Part shown: positions 1-10,563 of the stretch, piece by piece
How positions within the stretch are numbered: position 1 is the stretch's first letter
Layout: each line of letters opens with the position of its first letter
Assembly: GCF_001544215.1 (NCBI RefSeq)
Contig: NZ_BCQB01000002.1
Span: 49,760-113,759, forward strand
DNA length: 64,000 nt
Direction: 5' to 3'
Origin: Enterococcus durans NBRC 100479 = LMG 10746
GTDB lineage: Bacteria > Bacillota > Bacilli > Lactobacillales > Enterococcaceae
The notes under the pieces: model-generated
Told to the model about the DNA's origin: nothing
Databases searched by the model: none
The model's input: only the letters and a program-made list of their open reading frames with translations
Made by a program: the position numbers and the translations under genes

Positions 1-1366
1 CTCCATTGAAATAAGCCATACACAAACCAGAATATGGAGCATCCTCCGCTAGACCGATTGCTTGGATCAATCCTTCTTCACTTAAAAATTCAAGTGAGTC
101 AGCTTCAATACATTGTCTGATTTCTTCTACACTATGATTCGCTGCAATCAGCTCTTTTCTTGTTTGGATATCGATGCCATAAAAACATGGATATTTCAAT
201 GGTGGTGAAGCAATCCGGACATGGACTTCTTTCGCCCCTGCTTCTTTCAGTAAACGAACGATCCGCCGACTAGTCGTTCCTCGAACGATCGAATCATCGA
301 CCATCACGATCCTCTTTCCTTCGACCACACCGCGAACTGCTGAGAGTTTCATTCGGACACCTTGTTCTCTCAGTTCAGGGGTTGGTTGGATGAATGTGCG
401 TGCAATATATTGGTTTTTGACTAAACCAATTTCATAAGGGATACCACTTGCTTCAGCATAGCCGCTAGCAGCAGACAAAGATGAATTAGGAACACCAACT
501 ACCATGTCAGCATCGACTAACGCTTCTTTTGCTAAATTCCGTCCCATATTCTTACGCGCTGTATGGACATTGATCCCTGCAATATTGGAATCGGGGCGCG
601 CAAAATAGATATATTCCATTGAGCAGATAGCTAGTTGCGTATCTTTTGTATACGTTTCGATACGATAACCTGAATCATCGATGATCACGATTTCTCCTGG
701 ACGAACGTCACGCACAAACTTGGCACCCACTACCTCCAGAGCACAAGTTTCCGAAGCAATCACATATGCACCATTTTTCATTTGTCCAATCGCAAGCGGA
801 CGAAACCCGTTAGGATCAAGAGCCGCAATCATGGCGTCTTCTGTCAGTAAAAGATAAGCAAAACCACCCTTCACCTCATTCAACGCATGTTTTAGTTTGC
901 CAAGAAACGTCTGCTCACCACTTCGGCGTATCAAATGCATCAGGATTTCTGTATCAGAATTAGAATGAAAGATCGCTCCATCTTTTTCTAATTCTGTTCG
1001 TAGTGATCGTGCATTCGTTAAGTTACCATTGTGCGCTAGACCAACTGACTGATCATAAAATTTAAATAGGAAAGGCTGGATATTATCGACACTTCCATTT
1101 CCCGCCGTTGCGTAACGGACATGGCCGATCGCAGCCTCACCCGATAACGCCTTTAATTTTCTTTGATCTTTGAACACTTCCGAAAGCAATCCGAGATCTC
1201 GATGACCTAACAGTTTCCCTTGATCATTCGATACGATCCCGGCTCCTTCTTGCCCACGATGTTGCAAACTATGAAGACCAAAGTAAGTGATACTCGCAGC
1301 GTCTGAATGCCCCCATACGCCAAATACCCCGCACTCTTCATTTAAACTCTTTACTTCATAAGGCAT
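1..1366 (-). CDS. purF: amidophosphoribosyltransferase, 3' end outside window
   Basis: This gene encodes the first committed enzyme of purine synthesis, which makes phosphoribosylamine from PRPP and glutamine. I translated it from the sequence: it starts [18 protein letters not shown], and the Cys after a short N-terminal propeptide is the glutaminase nucleophile in this family. An Ntn glutaminase domain ([16 protein letters not shown]) comes first. The phosphoribosyltransferase domain follows, with the PRPP motif [15 protein letters not shown] near residue 355. About 455 codons are present; the family is usually near 475-500, so only the C-terminus is missing. The ATG at 1366 overlaps the end of purL by 16 bases, so it is co-transcribed and probably translationally coupled. 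Confidence 0.95.
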   Translation of the reverse strand, partial: MPYEVKSLNEECGVFGVWGHSDAASITYFGLHSLQHRGQEGAGIVSNDQGKLLGHRDLGLLSEVFKDQRKLKALSGEAAIGHVRYATAGNGSVDNIQPFLFKFYDQSVGLAHNGNLTNARSLRTELEKDGAIFHSNSDTEILMHLIRRSGEQTFLGKLKHALNEVKGGFAYLLLTEDAMIAALDPNGFRPLAIGQMKNGAYVIASETCALEVVGAKFVRDVRPGEIVIIDDSGYRIETYTKDTQLAICSMEYIYFARPDSNIAGINVHTARKNMGRNLAKEALVDADMVVGVPNSSLSAASGYAEASGIPYEIGLVKNQYIARTFIQPTPELREQGVRMKLSAVRGVVEGKRIVMVDDSIVRGTTSRRIVRLLKEAGAKEVHVRIASPPLKYPCFYGIDIQTRKELIAANHSVEEIRQCIEADSLEFLSEEGLIQAIGLAEDAPYSGLCMAYFNG

Positions 1367-3573
1367 TCGATCGCTTCCTTCCAGTTTCTGTAGGCAACTT
1401 GAGTAGCCACATCGATTTTTCCATCAGAAGCTTGGATGGTGATTCTTTTTTCCGTGGTTACCTGCCCGATCAATGTCGCTTTTTCGCCTACGATTGTTTC
1501 AAAAGCTGCTTTATTCTCTGACGAAGTCGTCAAAACGAATCTTGACTGTGTTTCAGAGAACAGTTGTGCTGTTGTCATTGTCGTCCGTACGTCTAAGCCG
1601 AATCCTTTAGGAAAAGCTGCTTCTGCCAAGGCAACAGCCACCCCGCCTTCTGCGCAATCATGCGCACTTGCGACTACTCCAGCCTTAATCGCTGCTAACA
1701 CTATTTGTTGGCTCTCTTTTTCAATCGTCAAATCAAAGTGTTCGATATCTCCTTGGATTTTTCCTAATTGTAATTTTTGGAGTTCACTGCCATTGAAGTC
1801 CTCGTAAGTTTCACCAAGCAGATAGATAAGATCCCCCGCTTCTTTGAATTCTTGTGTCGTGATATTCTGTTGTTTTTCAATCAAGCCGACCATTCCGATC
1901 ATCGGCGTTGGATAGATTGCTTGACCATCTGTTTCGTTATAGAGAGAAACATTTCCAGAAATAACGGGCGTTCCTAATACTTTGCACGCTTCAGAGATAC
2001 CTTCAGCAGATGTTTTTAATTCCCAGAATACTTCTGGTTTATCTGGAGAGCCATAATTCAAACAATCTGTGATTGCTAGTGGTTGCCCACCGCTTGCAAC
2101 GATATTCCTTGCTGCTTCTGCTACAGCGATCTGCCCACCGATTTCAGGATTCAGATAGATATAGCGAGCATTACAGTCAGTAGTCATCGCCAATGCCTTT
2201 TCTGTCCCACGAATCCGTAAAACTGCCGCATCACTTCCCGGTCTGACCACTGTATTCGTTTGTACTTGTGAATCATACGTTTCATAAATCGAATGTTTCG
2301 AAGCAATCGTTGGCTGACGTAATAGATCAAGTAATACTTCGTTAGGATCAGTAATTACTGGCTGATATTGCCCTAATTCTTTGAATTCTTTGATCCGAGC
2401 AGGTTCTTTTGCTTCTTTTTCATAGACTGGTGCGTCTTCTGCCAACGCATCCACTGGCAAATTCGCTACTTCTTCCCCATGATGGTATAGACGATAAAGT
2501 CCATCATCTGTCACTTTACCGATCGTCACAGCATCCAGATCATATTTTTTAAATAACTCTTTCACTTGTGCTTCTGCACCTTTTTTAACACAAATCAACA
2601 TCCGTTCCTGTGATTCAGAAAGCATCATCTCATAAGGTGTCATATGGCTTTCCCGTTGTGGGACATCATCTAAACTCAGCACCAAACCTGAACCTGCTTT
2701 AGACGCCATCTCAGAGCTTGAAGAAACCAAGCCAGCAGCCCCCATGTCCTGGATTCCCACTAAGATATCGGCATGATCTAAAACAAGTTCTAAACAAGCC
2801 TCTAATAAAAGTTTTTCCATAAATGGATCGCCTACCTGAACAGCTGAGCGTTGTTGTTCTTCTTCTTGACTGAACTCTTCAGAAGCAAATGTCGCACCGT
2901 GGATACCATCGCGACCGGTTTTTGCACCAACATACATGATTGAATTCCCGACTCCTGAAGCTTGTCCCTTTTGAATATTTTGGTGATCGATCAAGCCTAC
3001 ACACATTGCGTTAACTAATGGATTCCCTTCATAACATGGGTCAAAAGCGATCTCACCACCAACAGTTGGGATACCGATACAATTTCCATAACCGCTGATA
3101 CCAGCTACAACTTCATCTAATAAATATTTCGTACGAGAATTATCTAGCTCACCAAAACGCAATGAATCTAGAATGGCGATTGGTCGTGCGCCCATACTGA
3201 AAATATCTCTGATAATTCCTCCAACTCCTGTAGCTGCACCTTCATAAGGTTCAACTGCTGAAGGATGGTTATGGCTTTCCGCTTTGAAAACAACTGCTTG
3301 ACCATCACCGATATCAACGATCCCAGCCCCTTCACCAGGACCTTGTAAAACTTGCGGACCGCTTGTTGGGAATTTACGTAAGATGGGCTTCGAGTTTTTA
3401 TAAGAACAATGTTCGCTCCACATCACAGAGAACAAACCTGTTTCTGTATAGTTAGGCATTCTTCCTAGAATATCTTCTTCGATCATGCGATATTCTTCAT
3501 CAGTCAATCCCCACTGTGAATAGATTTTTTTCTCTTTGATTTCTAAAGCACTTGGTTCACTTAATGTTTTCAT
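1351..3573 (-). CDS. purL: phosphoribosylformylglycinamidine synthase subunit PurL
   Basis: This is the synthetase subunit of FGAM synthase, which uses ATP and ammonia from PurQ to convert FGAR to FGAM. At 740 residues it is the small, Gram-positive form that needs separate PurS and PurQ subunits, and both are encoded directly upstream. The N-terminal region shows the conserved [10 protein letters not shown] and [14 protein letters not shown] segments around residues 52-105. A second AIRS-like half carries [12 protein letters not shown] and SGNVSLYNE. The ATG lies one base after the purQ stop, with an AAAGGTGA ribosome binding site inside the end of purQ. Nothing looks damaged. Confidence 0.96.
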   Translation of the reverse strand: MKTLSEPSALEIKEKKIYSQWGLTDEEYRMIEEDILGRMPNYTETGLFSVMWSEHCSYKNSKPILRKFPTSGPQVLQGPGEGAGIVDIGDGQAVVFKAESHNHPSAVEPYEGAATGVGGIIRDIFSMGARPIAILDSLRFGELDNSRTKYLLDEVVAGISGYGNCIGIPTVGGEIAFDPCYEGNPLVNAMCVGLIDHQNIQKGQASGVGNSIMYVGAKTGRDGIHGATFASEEFSQEEEQQRSAVQVGDPFMEKLLLEACLELVLDHADILVGIQDMGAAGLVSSSSEMASKAGSGLVLSLDDVPQRESHMTPYEMMLSESQERMLICVKKGAEAQVKELFKKYDLDAVTIGKVTDDGLYRLYHHGEEVANLPVDALAEDAPVYEKEAKEPARIKEFKELGQYQPVITDPNEVLLDLLRQPTIASKHSIYETYDSQVQTNTVVRPGSDAAVLRIRGTEKALAMTTDCNARYIYLNPEIGGQIAVAEAARNIVASGGQPLAITDCLNYGSPDKPEVFWELKTSAEGISEACKVLGTPVISGNVSLYNETDGQAIYPTPMIGMVGLIEKQQNITTQEFKEAGDLIYLLGETYEDFNGSELQKLQLGKIQGDIEHFDLTIEKESQQIVLAAIKAGVVASAHDCAEGGVAVALAEAAFPKGFGLDVRTTMTTAQLFSETQSRFVLTTSSENKAAFETIVGEKATLIGQVTTEKRITIQASDGKIDVATQVAYRNWKEAIECLMK

Positions 3574-3574
3574 T

Positions 3575-4249
3575 TCAAACAGTCACCTTTCCAAAGTTCT
3601 TGATCATTGAAGCAAAAAATCGTTTTCCATCTTCTGAACCCAACAATTCTTCCATCGCTCTTTCTGGATGAGGCATCATACCTAGTACATTCCCCTTTTT
3701 ATTCGTGATACCTGCGATATTTGCTACGCTACCATTAATATTTTCAGTAGCGTAAGTAAAGGTAATCTGATTGTTTTCTTTCAATTCCTGTAAGGTCTCT
3801 TCATCACAAAAATAATTTCCTTCCCCATGTGCTACAGGTAACTGAATGACTTCATCGGCCTCATATTCCGAAGTAAAAGGTGTCTGGTTATTCACTTTTA
3901 ACGGTACTGACTTACAGATAAAGCGTAAAGAATCATTTCTTCTCAAGACACCTGGAAGCAGGCCTGCTTCCGTCAATATTTGGAAACCGTTACAGGTACC
4001 AAAAACTGGTTTTCCTTCATCGGCAAAACGAATCACTTCTTCCATGATCGATGAAAAACGGGCAATCGCTCCACAACGCAAGTAATCGCCATAGGAGAAT
4101 CCACCAGGAAGCAAAACACCATCAAAACCTGCTAATGAAGTTTCATCATAACGAACGTAATCGGCTTCGACACCCATGATTTCACGTATTGCCCATAACA
4201 TATCTGCATCACAATTTGATCCAGGAAAGACGACCACAGCAAATCTCAT
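3575..4249 (-). CDS. purQ: FGAM synthase glutaminase subunit PurQ
   Basis: This class I glutamine amidotransferase subunit supplies ammonia to PurL. The nucleophile Cys lies in [10 protein letters not shown], and the His/Glu pair is in MMPHPERAM near the C-terminus. The open frame extends 32 codons upstream, but that stretch is purS read in another frame. I placed the start at the ATG at 4249 ([14 protein letters not shown]), which has GGAGG about 7 bases upstream. This gives 224 residues, the normal family length. It begins one base after purS and ends one base before purL. Confidence 0.95.
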   Translation of the reverse strand: MRFAVVVFPGSNCDADMLWAIREIMGVEADYVRYDETSLAGFDGVLLPGGFSYGDYLRCGAIARFSSIMEEVIRFADEGKPVFGTCNGFQILTEAGLLPGVLRRNDSLRFICKSVPLKVNNQTPFTSEYEADEVIQLPVAHGEGNYFCDEETLQELKENNQITFTYATENINGSVANIAGITNKKGNVLGMMPHPERAMEELLGSEDGKRFFASMIKNFGKVTV

Positions 4250-4250
4250 A

Positions 4251-4505
4251 TTAGATTTCCTCCAATTGTTCGATTTCATAACGATACGTTTCCATATTGA
4301 CATTCGCCAACAATTTGTCACAGATTGCTTCGATCGTTTCTTCAACTGCCTGTTTCTCTGCAGAGACTTGGATCTCGAAGTATTTGCCGATTCGAATCTC
4401 TTCTACAGTGTCATACCCTAAACGATGAACGGCATTCTTGACCGCTTCTCCTTGAGGATCTAAAACAGAATCTTTATAGGTGACATAGACTTTTACAAAA
4501 TACAT
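4251..4505 (-). CDS. purS: FGAM synthase subunit PurS
   Basis: This 84-residue subunit bridges PurL and PurQ in the Gram-positive FGAM synthase complex. It has the family pattern of an N-terminal [19 protein letters not shown] strand-helix followed by a [12 protein letters not shown] segment. The ATG at 4505 has AAGGAG eight bases upstream. It lies between purC (29-base gap) and purQ in the usual Bacillales/Lactobacillales order purC-purS-purQ-purL-purF. Confidence 0.94.
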   Translation of the reverse strand: MYFVKVYVTYKDSVLDPQGEAVKNAVHRLGYDTVEEIRIGKYFEIQVSAEKQAVEETIEAICDKLLANVNMETYRYEIEQLEEI

Positions 4506-4534
4506 GTGCTTTTCTCCTTTTACCCATTGTTTTT

Positions 4535-5251
4535 TTATTGATTGATTTTTTCTAAGCGATTCAATACTTCTTGATATACAGGAACGATCTCACCGATTTT
4601 TCGGCGGTAAACATCTTTGTCCATGTGGGCTTCCGTTTCTAGATCCCAAAGGCGACACGTGTCAGGAGAAATCTCATCTCCTAAAAGAATAGTTCCATCA
4701 CTGGTTTTGCCAAATTCCAATTTAAAGTCGATCAGTTGTAAGCCGATCTGTTTGAACAATGGTACTAAAGCATCATTCACTCGTTTTGCTTGTTCCTTTA
4801 ATTCAGCAATTTCCGCCATCGTTGCTACCTTCAAAAACAAAACATGTTCATCATTGATAAATGGATCATCTAGTTGATCATTTTTGTAATAAAATTCAAC
4901 GATAGGCTGAGGTAACTTTTGTCCTTCTGGTATCGCCAAACGTTTAGAAAAGCTCCCCGCAGCGACATTACGCACGACTACTTCTAAAGGAATGATATTT
5001 AATTTTTTTACTAATTGTTCGTGTTTTGATAGTTGTTTAATAAAATGATTCTCAATACCTTGGTCGTTTAGATAATTGAATATCTTACTTGTGATCTGAT
5101 TGCTCAGTTCTGCTTTACCAACGATCTCATCTTTCATTGCACCGTTAAGCGCAGTAGCTTGATCGAGATACTCGATCCAAATCACTTCTTCATCACTAGT
5201 ACGATACATTTTCTTGGCTTTTCCTTCATAGAGCAAATCTCTCTTATCCAC
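4535..5251 (-). CDS. purC: SAICAR synthase
   Basis: This phosphoribosylaminoimidazole-succinocarboxamide synthase joins CAIR and aspartate using ATP. It has 238 residues, the usual bacterial length. The N-terminus [13 protein letters not shown] forms the ATP-binding strand. The signature segments [14 protein letters not shown] (here [15 protein letters not shown]) and [15 protein letters not shown] are intact. The start is GTG at 5251 with AAGGAG eight bases upstream; an ATG between the two is out of frame. It is the first gene of the left purine operon, behind a PurBox-flanked promoter. Confidence 0.95.
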   Translation of the reverse strand: MDKRDLLYEGKAKKMYRTSDEEVIWIEYLDQATALNGAMKDEIVGKAELSNQITSKIFNYLNDQGIENHFIKQLSKHEQLVKKLNIIPLEVVVRNVAAGSFSKRLAIPEGQKLPQPIVEFYYKNDQLDDPFINDEHVLFLKVATMAEIAELKEQAKRVNDALVPLFKQIGLQLIDFKLEFGKTSDGTILLGDEISPDTCRLWDLETEAHMDKDVYRRKIGEIVPVYQEVLNRLEKINQ

Positions 5252-5299
5252 AGTTCCATCTCCTTAGTTACTTTACGTTCATCAGCAAACCGCTTTTTT

Positions 5300-5398
5300 T
5301 GTTCGTGTTTTCACTTTTGATTTTAACAAGGCTTGTCAGATCAATCAATAAAAATATGTACATTTTCACCATTAAAATTATCTAATGTTCGTGTTTTT
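5300..5398 (-). promoter_or_regulatory. purC promoter with two PurBox sites
   Basis: Read on the minus strand, the promoter has -35 TTGATT (5343-5348) and -10 TAAAAT (5320-5325) with a 17-base spacer. This puts the transcript start near 5313. Two copies of the PurBox-like motif AAACACGAACA flank it: a distal one at 5385-5398 with its CGAAC core about 76 bases upstream of the predicted start, and a proximal one at 5300-5312 just downstream of the start. In Lactococcus, PurR activates from a PurBox at -76; that family knowledge, not the sequence alone, suggests activation here. Confidence 0.7.
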
Positions 5399-5432
5399 AT
5401 CTTTTAAAGCTGATGGAAAATCTTGACAAGCG

Positions 5433-5461
5433 TTTACACAGATAAAAAATGGTGCTATAGT
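5433..5461 (+). promoter_or_regulatory. promoter of the gene at 5505
   Basis: TTTACA at 5433-5438 and TATAGT at 5456-5461 are separated by 17 bases, a good vegetative promoter. It directs transcription into the unknown gene at 5505, divergently from purC. Confidence 0.6.
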
Positions 5462-5504
5462 AGAATTAAATAAACTTGGATACTTTGTTCAAGGAGGTAA
5501 TTGA

Positions 5505-5879
5505 ATGGAAGAGTCAACCTATGCCAAACGTTTTTTATCGGAATTATCACCAGAAGAGAAAGCCCGTCTGTATAATGACTTGCTCTCAATCAAAGATGTC
5601 TATTTATGTAACAAAGATACGAGCTTTTATACCTTCCGTAAAATCCGCCGTGCGGCTAAACGACGAACGGAATGCCGTAAAAGAACGTTTCAGTTCCAAA
5701 CAAACACGAAGCATCATTTGGTCATCTGCCAAATTCATGAACAAAGACTTTTTAAAAACCATTATCGAATTCAAGTAACCTACGATCAACAAGAATTCAC
5801 TTATACTTTTATTGAAGAATTATTACAGCTACTTCATACACAACATTTTGCTTATGGAGATCACGCTGTTTACGCGTAG
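5505..5879 (+). CDS. conserved hypothetical protein, 124 aa
   Basis: I do not recognise a characterised family. The protein is soluble, with a highly basic middle (FRKIRRAAKRRTECRKR near residues 44-60) that could bind nucleic acid. A C-terminal half rich in aromatic and beta-type residues follows. The ATG at 5505 has a near-perfect AAGGAGG site, its own promoter at 5433-5461 and a terminator at 5911-5945, so it looks like a genuine monocistronic gene. An overlapping plus-strand frame from 5476 lacks these signals. It is placed between the two purine units, but no functional link can be inferred. Confidence 0.75.
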   Translation: MEESTYAKRFLSELSPEEKARLYNDLLSIKDVYLCNKDTSFYTFRKIRRAAKRRTECRKRTFQFQTNTKHHLVICQIHEQRLFKNHYRIQVTYDQQEFTYTFIEELLQLLHTQHFAYGDHAVYA

Positions 5880-5910
5880 TTTTTGAACCTTACAGTTATA
5901 AATACAAAAG

Positions 5911-5945
5911 AAGGGTACGACAATCCGTTTGTCGTACCCTTTTTG
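5911..5945. terminator. bidirectional terminator
   Basis: An 11-base-pair stem (AAGGGTACGAC with GTCGTACCCTT) has a T run on the plus side and TTCTTTT on the minus side. It lies between the convergent ends of the 5505 gene and purB, so it can serve both. Confidence 0.8.
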
Positions 5946-6020
5946 GTTATTCTGATAGTTCACAATCGATCTAGTGATCGTAGCACTGCAGTAACTTTTT
6001 TATATTCAACTATTCGTTGT

Positions 6021-7316
6021 TTATTCTAATCCTACCCGTTTAAAAATCACATCCACATTTTTTAAATGATGACGGTAATCAAATGCATCATCGATATCTT
6101 CTTTCGATAAAACCGAAGTAATGGCTGGATCTTCTTCTAATAGCGGACGGAATTGTACTTGGTTGTCCCAAGCATATGCCGTTTTTGGTTGCACCAAGTC
6201 ATAAGCTTCTTCCCTTGTCATACCCTTGTCGATCAATTTGAGCATGACACGTTGGCTATAGATCAAGCCAAATGTAGCAGACATATTTCGTTTCATATTT
6301 TCAGGGAAAACCGTTAGATTTTTAACAATATTCCCAAAACGATTCAACATATAATCCAATAAGATCGTCGTATCAGGTAAAATGATGCGTTCTGCTGAAG
6401 AATGTGAGATATCTCTTTCATGCCACAATGATACATTTTCATACGCCGTGACCATATGACCGCGGATCACTCTCGCCAACCCAGCCATATTCTCTGATCC
6501 AATCGGGTTTCGCTTATGAGGCATTGCAGAGGACCCCTTTTGACCTTTAGCGAAAAACTCTTCTACTTCTCGTGTCTCAGATTTTTGCAATCCTCGTATC
6601 TCCGTCGCAAAACGCTCGATACTCGTTGCAACCAAGGACATTGTTGCAAAATATTCTGCATGTAGATCCCGTGGTAAAACCTGTGTAGACACTTCTTGTG
6701 GGCGAATACCCAACTTGTCACAAACATATTCTTCGATAAAAGGCGGGATGTTGGCAAATGTACCCACTGCGCCAGAGATTTTGCCAGCTTCCACTCCTTT
6801 GGCAGCATGTTCAAAACGTTCGATATTTCTCTTCATTTCAGAATACCAAGTAGCCAATTTCAAACCAAAAGTCGTTGGTTCAGCATGTACCCCATGCGTT
6901 CTCCCCATCATGACTGTCAACTTATGTTCTTTTGCCTTTTCGCCAATAATTGCTGTAAAACGTTTCAAATCTTCTCTTAAAATATCATTTGCTTGTTTGA
7001 TCTGATAGCCATAAGCTGTATCGACAACATCTGTACTTGTCAATCCGTAATGGACCCATTTGCTCTCTTCACCTAACGTTTCCGAAACTGCACGTGTGAA
7101 GGCCACAACATCATGACGTGTCGATTTTTCGATTTCTAAAATCCGGTCAATATCGAATGAAGCATGTTCTCTGATTTTTTGTACATCTTCTTTAGGGATT
7201 TCTCCTAATTCGGCCCAAGCTTCATCAGCTAAGATCTCCACTTCAAGCCATGCTTGATATTTATTTTGTTCTGTCCAGATATTGCCCATTTCAGGTCGTG
7301 TATAACGTTCTAGCAT
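6021..7316 (-). CDS. purB: adenylosuccinate lyase
   Basis: This lyase acts twice in purine synthesis, releasing fumarate from SAICAR and from adenylosuccinate. The fumarase/ASL signature [16 protein letters not shown] is present near residue 262, with the [17 protein letters not shown] segment ([14 protein letters not shown]) near 140 containing a catalytic His. I prefer the ATG at 7316 over a TTG three bases earlier, because GGAG is then eight bases upstream and the protein starts [11 protein letters not shown]. It has 431 residues, the normal length. It is the last gene of the purE-purK-purB unit, 13 bases after purK. Confidence 0.95.
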   Translation of the reverse strand: MLERYTRPEMGNIWTEQNKYQAWLEVEILADEAWAELGEIPKEDVQKIREHASFDIDRILEIEKSTRHDVVAFTRAVSETLGEESKWVHYGLTSTDVVDTAYGYQIKQANDILREDLKRFTAIIGEKAKEHKLTVMMGRTHGVHAEPTTFGLKLATWYSEMKRNIERFEHAAKGVEAGKISGAVGTFANIPPFIEEYVCDKLGIRPQEVSTQVLPRDLHAEYFATMSLVATSIERFATEIRGLQKSETREVEEFFAKGQKGSSAMPHKRNPIGSENMAGLARVIRGHMVTAYENVSLWHERDISHSSAERIILPDTTILLDYMLNRFGNIVKNLTVFPENMKRNMSATFGLIYSQRVMLKLIDKGMTREEAYDLVQPKTAYAWDNQVQFRPLLEEDPAITSVLSKEDIDDAFDYRHHLKNVDVIFKRVGLE

Positions 7317-7329
7317 CAATTATTCTCCT

Positions 7330-8463
7330 TTAATCCCAAATATTGGTTTTCTTTATTTCATCCAATGTTTGTTGGATATCTTCAGTCAAAATGGTGATAT
7401 GTCCCATTTTACGTCCTTTTTTCGCTTGTGATTTCCCATAAAAATGAAATTGCCAGTCAGGCTTCTTGTCGATGAGATGATAACTTTCAAGCAGTTGTTC
7501 TCCTAATACGTTTACCATGACTGCATCGCTGAGCAAACGAACTTTGTCACTCAATGGCCAACCACAAATTCCACGGATATGGGCATCAAACTGACTCATC
7601 GAACAAGCTTCGATGGAGTAATGTCCTGAATTGTGCGGACGTGGTGCTAGTTCATTCACGTATAATCCACCTGATTTCGTCAAAAACAACTCGACACCTA
7701 GAACGCCCGACAAGCTCACTGCTTCGGCAATTACTCGAGCGATCCGCTCTGCTTCTTCGATTACTTCACTAGAAACATGAGCTGGTGCAATCGTTTCGTG
7801 TAAAATATTGTTACGATGGATATTTTCAACTACTGGAAATGTACTATATTCGCCTTGACCATTCCCTGCTACCATGATCGAGATTTCTTTTTCAAAAGGG
7901 ATCCATGCTTCCAATACGCAAGTCCCTTCTCTTAACAGATCCATCGCTGGAGCAAGATCTGTACGACTTCTCAATACATATTGCCCTTTTCCATCGTATC
8001 CTCCTCGCGTTGTTTTCAATACACAAGGATACCCGATCCCGTCAATTGCATCTTGGATATCCGTTGGGCTAACGATTGTCGCATAAGGAGCGATGACGAT
8101 GTTGTTTGTTTCCAAAAAGGACTTTTCTAACAGCCGGTCCTGTGTGATAGCCAATAGATCCGTTCCTTGGGGGATAAATGACATTGGTAAAATCGCATTA
8201 AGTGCTTCGACACTGACATTCTCGAATTCATAAGTGATAACATCTGTTCTTCTAGCAAGTTCTTCTAGTGCAAACGTGTCATCGTAGGTTCCTTGAATCG
8301 TCCAATTTGCCACTTGTGCAGCTGGACAATCAATTACAGGATCAAGAACACCTACTTTAAAGCCCATTTCTTTCGCGCTGATCGCCATCATGCGGCCAAG
8401 CTGACCGCCACCGACGATCCCGATCGTTGATCCAGGCAACAAAGGTTTAACCAAGTTGATCAC
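7330..8463 (-). CDS. purK: N5-carboxyaminoimidazole ribonucleotide synthase
   Basis: This ATP-grasp enzyme carboxylates AIR to N5-CAIR with bicarbonate and ATP; PurE then rearranges the product. The N-terminal [14 protein letters not shown]ossmann-like motif and the ATP-grasp segments [14 protein letters not shown] and [14 protein letters not shown] are all intact across 377 residues. The start is GTG at 8463, inside the end of purE (17-base overlap), with only a weak ribosome binding site; translational coupling to purE is likely. Confidence 0.95.
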   Translation of the reverse strand: MINLVKPLLPGSTIGIVGGGQLGRMMAISAKEMGFKVGVLDPVIDCPAAQVANWTIQGTYDDTFALEELARRTDVITYEFENVSVEALNAILPMSFIPQGTDLLAITQDRLLEKSFLETNNIVIAPYATIVSPTDIQDAIDGIGYPCVLKTTRGGYDGKGQYVLRSRTDLAPAMDLLREGTCVLEAWIPFEKEISIMVAGNGQGEYSTFPVVENIHRNNILHETIAPAHVSSEVIEEAERIARVIAEAVSLSGVLGVELFLTKSGGLYVNELAPRPHNSGHYSIEACSMSQFDAHIRGICGWPLSDKVRLLSDAVMVNVLGEQLLESYHLIDKKPDWQFHFYGKSQAKKGRKMGHITILTEDIQQTLDEIKKTNIWD

Positions 8464-8935
8464 TACTTTCTATAACAGTTTCTGCTAACATTGAGCGTCG
8501 TTGCGCCAATTTAGCCTCCAACTTTAAATCATACATTGAAAGCATCTCTATCGCAAGTAGTCCAGCGTTAATTGCCCCTGCTTTTCCGATTGCCGTCGTT
8601 GCAACTGGTACTCCTCCAGGCATCTGAACAATCGATAGTAGCGAATCCAATCCATTCAATGTTCGTGTTTGTACCGGCACACCAATAACTGGTAGTGTCG
8701 TTTGAGAAGCCACCATCCCCGGTAGATGAGCAGCACCACCTGCCCCCGCAATAATCACTTTGATCCCTCTCTCACGTGCTTCTTTCGCATATTGAAACAT
8801 CAAATCAGGTGTCCGATGTGCAGACACCACCTTTTTTTCGTAAGGAATCTCGAATTCATCCAAAATGTCACAAGCATTTTTCATCGTCTCCCAATCGGAG
8901 GTACTTCCCATAATCACAGAAACCGTTGCACTCAT
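8447..8935 (-). CDS. purE: N5-CAIR mutase
   Basis: This is the class I PurE mutase that converts N5-CAIR to CAIR. The substrate-binding motif [13 protein letters not shown] is at the N-terminus, followed by SAHRTPD and [15 protein letters not shown] moved the start to ATG 8935 ([11 protein letters not shown]), which has GAGGAG eight bases upstream. The ten preceding open codons lie in the transcript leader. This gives 162 residues, exactly family length. It is the first gene of the second purine unit. Confidence 0.95.
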   Translation of the reverse strand: MSATVSVIMGSTSDWETMKNACDILDEFEIPYEKKVVSAHRTPDLMFQYAKEARERGIKVIIAGAGGAAHLPGMVASQTTLPVIGVPVQTRTLNGLDSLLSIVQMPGGVPVATTAIGKAGAINAGLLAIEMLSMYDLKLEAKLAQRRSMLAETVIESSDQLG

Positions 8936-8965
8936 GTCTTTCTCCTCTCTCTCTTTTACATCCAT

Positions 8966-9043
8966 ATTTTAGCAATGAGTTTTTTTGTTGTCAAAGAATT
9001 TTCGAATATTATCTAAATGATTTGCAAAATCGTTCGTGTTTTA
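8966..9043 (-). promoter_or_regulatory. purE promoter with PurBox pair
   Basis: On the minus strand, TTGACA (8989-8994) and TAAAAT (8966-8971) are 17 bases apart, which predicts a start near 8959. A PurBox (AAACACGAAC core at 9032-9043) is centred about 75 bases upstream of the start. A weaker inverted partner with a CGAAT core lies at 9002-9007. The distal box has the same position relative to the start as at purC. Confidence 0.7.
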
Positions 9044-9058
9044 TCTAGAGCAAAAATA

Positions 9059-9236
9059 TAGAGCGTGGGACAAAACTAAAAATCAGTTTTGCCACAGACT
9101 CTAACTCCGAATAAACGGTGGGAGCAGAAGCAACTCCTTCGGAAATAAGCGAAATTCACAAAAATTTGAAAAGCAATTTTCGTGAATTTCTTCTTATTTC
9201 TCGGAGTTAAACACTTCTGTCCCAACCTCTATATTT
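9059..9236. repeat. modular stem-loop repeat, type I copy
   Basis: This is an approximately 178-base element whose ends are imperfect inverted repeats (AGCGTGGGACAAAA at the left, TTCTGTCCCAACCTCT at the right). Internal arms pair over long distances (CTCCTTCGGAAATAAG with CTTATTTCTCGGAG, and AAATTCAC with GTGAATTT). Nearly identical copies lie at 31846-32022 (inverted) and 59590-59755. It resembles the short modular stem-loop repeats known in enterococcal genomes. Confidence 0.85.
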
Positions 9237-9244
9237 GATCTTTT

Positions 9245-10561
9245 CTATTTATTTTTTCTTGTTATCGCTTCTTCCAGTATTTCTTCATCTTTTTTGAACC
9301 CATTAAAGATCAAGTTTAGAATAATGGCAGTTACACTACTCATGACGATACCGTTTCCTGTAAACATTTGTACTGTTTCAGGCAACTGACTGAATAAGTT
9401 CGGCATGATATTGAAACCTAGGCCAAACCCAATCGAAACTGCGGCAATCAAAAGATTTTTATCATTTGTAAAATCAACTTCTAATAACATACGGATTCCT
9501 TGGACAGCAACCATACCGAACATAACAAGCATGCCGCCACCCAATACTGGTTCAGGGATGATCTGTGCCAATGCACCGATTTTAGGAAACAGACCCAATA
9601 CGATCAAGAAAAAGGCAGAAAAATAAATTGGTTTTCTAGTTTTTATACCTGAAAGTTGAACTAAACCAACATTTTGAGAAAAACCAGTATAAGGAAATGT
9701 ATTAAAGATCCCACCCAAAATCACAGCTAGACCTTCTGCACGATATCCTTTTTTCAATTCTTCTTCTCCGACTTTTTTGCCTGTAATATCCCCTAATGCA
9801 AAGTAAACACCTGTTGATTCAACCATACTGACCATTGAAATGATGATCATCAATAGGATCGACCAAACATCGAAGGTTGGTTTACCAAAGTAAAAAGGTT
9901 GCGGAACATGGAATAATGGTGCTTGACCGATCGCACTCAAATCGATCAATCCCATGAACGCTGCTAAAAGACTACCACCAACTAACCCGATCAGGACAGC
10001 AATCGAACGAACGAAGCCTTTTCCTAACATTTGAACCCCCACGATCAATAAGATGGTCACAAACGCTAATAACAAATTCGTTTTATCGCCAAAGTTTGAG
10101 GCAGCTGAATCCCCGCCACCCATTTTTTCAATAGCAACAGGGATCAATGTTAGCCCAATAACAGTGATAACTGTTCCAGTAACGATCGGCGGAAATAATT
10201 TTTTGATTTTAGAAAAGAAACCGGCAATCAAAACAACGAAGATCCCCGAAGCAATGATCGAACCATAGATGGCACCAACACCTTTACTACTACCAATCAA
10301 AATCAAGGGTGCCACTGCTTGGATCGCACATCCTAGCACGACTGGCAAGCCAATACCGAAAAAGCGGTTGACAGTCAATTGTAGCAGCGTGGCTAATCCA
10401 CACATAAAGATATCGATGGAAATAAGATAAGTCATTTGTTCTTGATTAAACCCTAAGCCTGTACCGATCAACAATGGAACAGCTACAGCACCTGCATACA
10501 TCGCCAGTAAATGTTGTAAGCCTAGGACAGCGGCTTTGCCATTTTGTGTTTCTTTTTCCAC
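9245..10561 (-). CDS. pbuX: xanthine/uracil permease family transporter
   Basis: This is an NCS2-family nucleobase permease of 438 residues, expected in the membrane and likely importing xanthine. Many hydrophobic segments are visible, and the family motif FSQNVGLVQLSGIKTR (SQNVG) lies near residue 295. The start is GTG at 10561 with GAGGAGG about ten bases upstream, inside the end of xpt. It follows xpt by two bases, so both share the guanine riboswitch at 11296-11361. This is the same xpt-pbuX pair as in Bacillus subtilis. Confidence 0.93.
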   Translation of the reverse strand: MEKETQNGKAAVLGLQHLLAMYAGAVAVPLLIGTGLGFNQEQMTYLISIDIFMCGLATLLQLTVNRFFGIGLPVVLGCAIQAVAPLILIGSSKGVGAIYGSIIASGIFVVLIAGFFSKIKKLFPPIVTGTVITVIGLTLIPVAIEKMGGGDSAASNFGDKTNLLLAFVTILLIVGVQMLGKGFVRSIAVLIGLVGGSLLAAFMGLIDLSAIGQAPLFHVPQPFYFGKPTFDVWSILLMIIISMVSMVESTGVYFALGDITGKKVGEEELKKGYRAEGLAVILGGIFNTFPYTGFSQNVGLVQLSGIKTRKPIYFSAFFLIVLGLFPKIGALAQIIPEPVLGGGMLVMFGMVAVQGIRMLLEVDFTNDKNLLIAAVSIGFGLGFNIMPNLFSQLPETVQMFTGNGIVMSSVTAIILNLIFNGFKKDEEILEEAITRKNK

Positions 10562-10563
10562 GA

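Noticed and set aside
5433..5448. Catabolite (cre) site near the 5505 promoter
   Set aside because: TGTAAACG matches half of the consensus, but the other half is out of register.
5476..5778. Alternative plus-strand frame overlapping the 5505 gene
   Set aside because: The frame at 5505 has the AAGGAGG site and extends to the terminator; the alternative has no translation signal.
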